A stretch of DNA of 18,252 nucleotides, from assembly GCA_015179025.1 (NCBI GenBank), contig WHUX01000584.1:1-18252 (forward strand), in the 5' to 3' direction. The DNA comes from Terfezia claveryi (taxonomy: Eukaryota > Ascomycota > Pezizomycetes > Pezizales > Pezizaceae). A program made the position numbers and the translations under genes. The notes under the pieces were generated by a model, which saw only the letters and a list, made by a program, of their open reading frames with translations, was not told the origin of the DNA and did not search any database. Each line of letters begins with the position of its first letter. Within the stretch, counting starts at the first letter, position 1. This document shows positions 15,557 to 18,252 of the stretch, piece after piece.

Positions 15557-16581
15557 CCTCACCTCAGAAGGATGGCACTGAGTTGAGGCAGGATAAATTT
15601 CTGGACTCTTTAAGCATTTCCAGTTCGTCTTTACAGTCTTCAGAGGAAGAGTTTTTGGATGGGAATCACCTTATAGTTAGTTGTGAATTAAACGATAATG
15701 GTTCCAGAATCCATACTCATGCCCTGATAGACTGCGGAGCAACGGGTTATGCATTTATAGACCAGGAATTTGCAAGCCATCACCAACTCCCCCTTTATAA
15801 ACTCAATAATCCTCGAACACTAGAAGTCATTGATGGGCGACCAATCGAGTCAGGGACAATCACACACATTAGCAAGCTAAAGCTAATAATTGATCAGCAC
15901 CAAGAGGAACTTCCACTGTTTATTACCAAACTAGGCCACTACCCCATAGTATTAGGACTTCCATGGCTACGACGTCATGATGTGAATATCCGTTTCGCTA
16001 AGAACACTGTTACTTTCGACTCCGATTTTTGTCTCCACCATTGTTGTGAAAAACCCTCGACCATAAAGGGTATCTCAATTCCAGTTCCAGAAAACCCCGG
16101 AATTGCCCTTATTGCAGGATCAACCTTTAGTCGCCTAGTTAAAAAAGCAAAGCAGGTGGAAACAGCCTTCCGAACAACTATCTACGAACTTAACATGGCT
16201 TTAAAAGATCCTGAACAACAACCTAAGACGGAGGAGGATAAGATCAAGGAACTAGTGCCTTCTGAATACCACGAATTCCTTCCATTATTTAAGAAGGCTA
16301 TTGCGGAAATCCTCCCCCCCCACCGACCTTACGACCATAAAATTCCTCTTAAAGAAGGATTTACTCCCCCTTTTGGACCTCTATACTCCCTATCAAAACC
16401 AGAGTTAGAGGCTCTTAAAGTATGGTTAGAAGAAAACCTGTCCAAAGGATTTATTCGTGCCTCCTCATCTCCCGCAGGTGCACCTATCTTATTTGTTAAG
16501 AAGAAGGATGGGTCCTTGCGTCTTTGTGTGGATTATCGTGGTCTTAATGATGGTACCATCAAGAACCGATACCCACTACCC
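15545..16581 (+). CDS. pol: Element C pol: protease and N-terminal reverse transcriptase
   Basis: This is the -1 frame relative to gag. It has no ATG near its beginning; the open frame from 15583 starts at a TTG, which is not a credible start, so a Gag-Pol fusion is expected. The protease active site LIDCGATG has its Asp at 15730-15732; EVIDGRPI and [10 protein letters not shown] follow. RT begins with [33 protein letters not shown] and [12 protein letters not shown]. After NRYPLPL the frame is lost at 16579-16581, where one C of a run is missing; in this frame translation would stop at 16599. The RT continues in the next frame. Confidence 0.9.
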
Positions 16582-16905
16582 TTATACGAGAGACTTTGAC
16601 TAGACTTTCTAAGGCACGATACTATACGGCTCTTGACATTAGAAGCGCCTACAACCTCATCCGGATGGCGGAAGGAGAGGAATGGAAAACAGCATTCCGA
16701 ACTCGTTATGGCTTATATGAGACCTTAGTTATGCCTTTCGGCCTCACAAATGCTCCTGCCAGCTTCCAACATTTTATTAATGATGTTCTCCATCCCTTCC
16801 TTGACAATTTCTGTACGGCTTATCTTGATGACATTTTAATATATAGCGATACCCTCGAAGAACACCGAACACATGTTACCAAGGTATTGCAAGCTCTCCA
16901 AAAAA
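16581..16905 (+). pseudogene. Element C pol: RT palm with YLDD, shifted frame
   Basis: This continues RT in the frame reached by the loss of one C. It has [39 protein letters not shown] and the catalytic YLDD (16821-16832). At the A-run 16900-16905 one extra A shifts the frame; as read, it ends at 16937. The ATG at 16596 is an artefact of the shifted frame, since the codon belongs to an internal Leu-Thr context in relatives. Confidence 0.9.
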
Positions 16906-17149
16906 GCCGGCCTCTACCTAAAACCCGAGAAGTGTGAATTTCATAAGACCACGGTCCACTACCTAGGCATGATTATCTCCGCAGAAGGGATACAAATGGA
17001 TCCAGCTAAAGTTAAGGCCGTAATGGACTGGGAATCCCCAATTAACCTTCATGATGCTCGTGCTTTTCTAGGATTCGCCAATTTTTATCGCCGGTTTATC
17101 AAAGACTTCTCCAAGATTGTAGCTCCTATCGTGAAACTAACAAAAAAAA
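16906..17149 (+). pseudogene. Element C pol: RT thumb/connection, shifted frame
   Basis: Resumes after the extra A with [29 protein letters not shown] and [13 protein letters not shown], all matching element B. The 8-A run at 17142-17149 has lost one base, and the frame is left again. Read through, the wrong frame stops at 17259. Confidence 0.9.
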
Positions 17150-18252
17150 TACAACCTGGCATTGGAGCGAAGAATGCCAGAAGGCGTTCCAAAACCTTAA
17201 AACAGCGTTTACTTCCGCTCCCGTTCTCCAGCATTTTGATCCTGACCGTGAAATTATAGTAGAAACAGATGCATCAGACTACGTTTCTGCTGGAATTCTT
17301 TCGCAATATGACGATAATGGCATACTTCACCCTGTTGCTTACTTCTCTAAGAAGCACTCACCAACTGAATGCAACTATGAGATTTATGATAAGGAATTAA
17401 TGGCTATTATCCGATGCTTCGAAGAATGGCGAGCTGAATTAGAATCCACCCCCCACCCAATTAAAGTACTCTCAGATCATAAGAATCTAGAATACTTTAT
17501 GTCAACAAAACTCCTCAACCGCCGTCAAGCTCGATGGTCAGAATTTCTCTCCCGCTTCAACTTCAAGATAGTTTACCGCCCAGGTAAAGCAGGGGGGAAA
17601 CCAGATGCATTAACAAGAAGGTCAGGAGACCTTCCAAAGGAAGGAGATGAACGTATAAGGTTTCAAAATCAAGTCGTTCTCAAACCTCACAATTTAACAA
17701 TCAATGCGACAGTAGAAGAGCTAAGACTAGAGGACTTGTTTAATAGGGGCTTTGAAGTTGATCCACTGCCAAGGAAGATATTAGTTAAGCTACAACAAGG
17801 AGAGAAGCGATCTAAGGACATCTCGTTAGCCGAATGCGAAGAGGATAATGGAAAGCTAAGATATCGTAGGCGGATATATGTACCAAATTATATGCCCCTA
17901 AAGCTCCGTCTAATCCAGGACCATCACGATATCCCAGCAGCTGGGCATCCAGGGCGATCCAAGACGCTTGAGCTTATCTCGCGACAATATTATTGGCCAA
18001 AAATGCATAGGGATGTCGATCAGTATGTACGCAACTGTCACCCCTGTCAACGTGCTCGAACGACACGACATGCCCCATACGGCATTCTTCGACCACTCGC
18101 AATTCCCCAAGGTGCTTGGCAAGACATCTCCATGGATTTCATTATTGGGCTACCCTGGTCAAATGGATACAACGCAATTTTGGTAGTAGTATGTCGACTA
18201 ACTAAAATGCGGCACTTCATTCCCTGTCGTGATACCACTACTGCAGAGCAGT
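17150..18252 (+). CDS. pol: Element C pol: RNase H and integrase N-terminal half (open at window end)
   Basis: The frame is open without any stop from the A-run to the window end. RNase H shows VETDASDY (Asp), YDKELMAII (Glu) and [11 protein letters not shown] (Asp), ending [14 protein letters not shown] linker of about 80 residues leads to the integrase H2C2 module, with [12 protein letters not shown] for the histidines and NCHPCQRA for the cysteines (about 17920-18051). The core begins with [10 protein letters not shown], whose first catalytic Asp is at 18135-18137, and continues to CRDTTTAEQ. The second Asp, the Glu and any chromodomain lie beyond the window. Confidence 0.93.

Larger units (their letters stand above)
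13843..18252 (+). mobile_element. Element C: Ty3/gypsy retrotransposon, 5' part (runs off the window)
   Basis: LTR (13843-14301), gag (14351-15556) and pol (from 15544, -1 frame) follow in order. It is related to element B in Gag, protease and pol but clearly distinct in sequence. Coding parts have no in-frame stop apart from the effect of three single-base indels. The 3' half of integrase and the 3' LTR lie outside the window, so neither age nor a target duplication can be read. The five bases before the LTR are GCGCT. Confidence 0.9.

Overview
The window looks like repeat-rich nuclear DNA of a filamentous fungus. It is a nest of Ty3/gypsy-type LTR retrotransposons, and I see no host gene, rRNA or tRNA. 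The fungal assignment is an inference from the style of the Gag, Pol and chromodomain proteins, from DCGA-type proteases and from transition-dominated decay. The sequence does not fix the species or phylum.

Layout. Positions 1-34 are a scrap of a minus-strand reverse transcriptase (element D). Element A (plus strand) starts at 35 with a 680-bp LTR (35-714). It continues with a decayed gag (1089-1838, resuming at 8108-9556) and a decayed protease (9557-10150). Where reverse transcriptase and RNase H should lie there is instead a 58-bp tandem repeat, a 1.28-kb minisatellite of 24-bp units (10686-11961) and two CCHC zinc knuckles. A decayed integrase (12751-13842) follows. Element B (1839-8102, minus strand) is complete from LTR to LTR and sits inside the gag of A, with a perfect 5-bp target duplication AACAG. 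Removing B and one duplication rejoins the A gag frame exactly. Element C (13843 to the window end, plus strand) starts within the integrase C-terminus of A. It has one LTR, an intact gag and a pol that runs off the window edge inside the integrase core.

How the parts work together. B and C are related chromovirus-type elements. Gag makes the particle, and pol encodes protease, reverse transcriptase, RNase H and integrase; B also keeps a C-terminal chromodomain, which in this family targets integration to modified histones. In both elements pol lies in the -1 frame relative to gag, with a short overlap containing a similar A-rich octamer, so Gag-Pol is probably made by -1 frameshifting. A decayed mostly by nonsense substitutions without frameshifts. 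B carries several single-base homopolymer deletions plus stops. C carries only three homopolymer indels. The relative order of insertion is D, then A, then B and C.

The points most worth attention are the minisatellite in place of RT, the -1 frameshift overlap shared by B and C, the tandem palindromes and bZIP-type sites in the LTR promoters, a possible self-priming site in C, and a second polypurine tract inside the pol of B.
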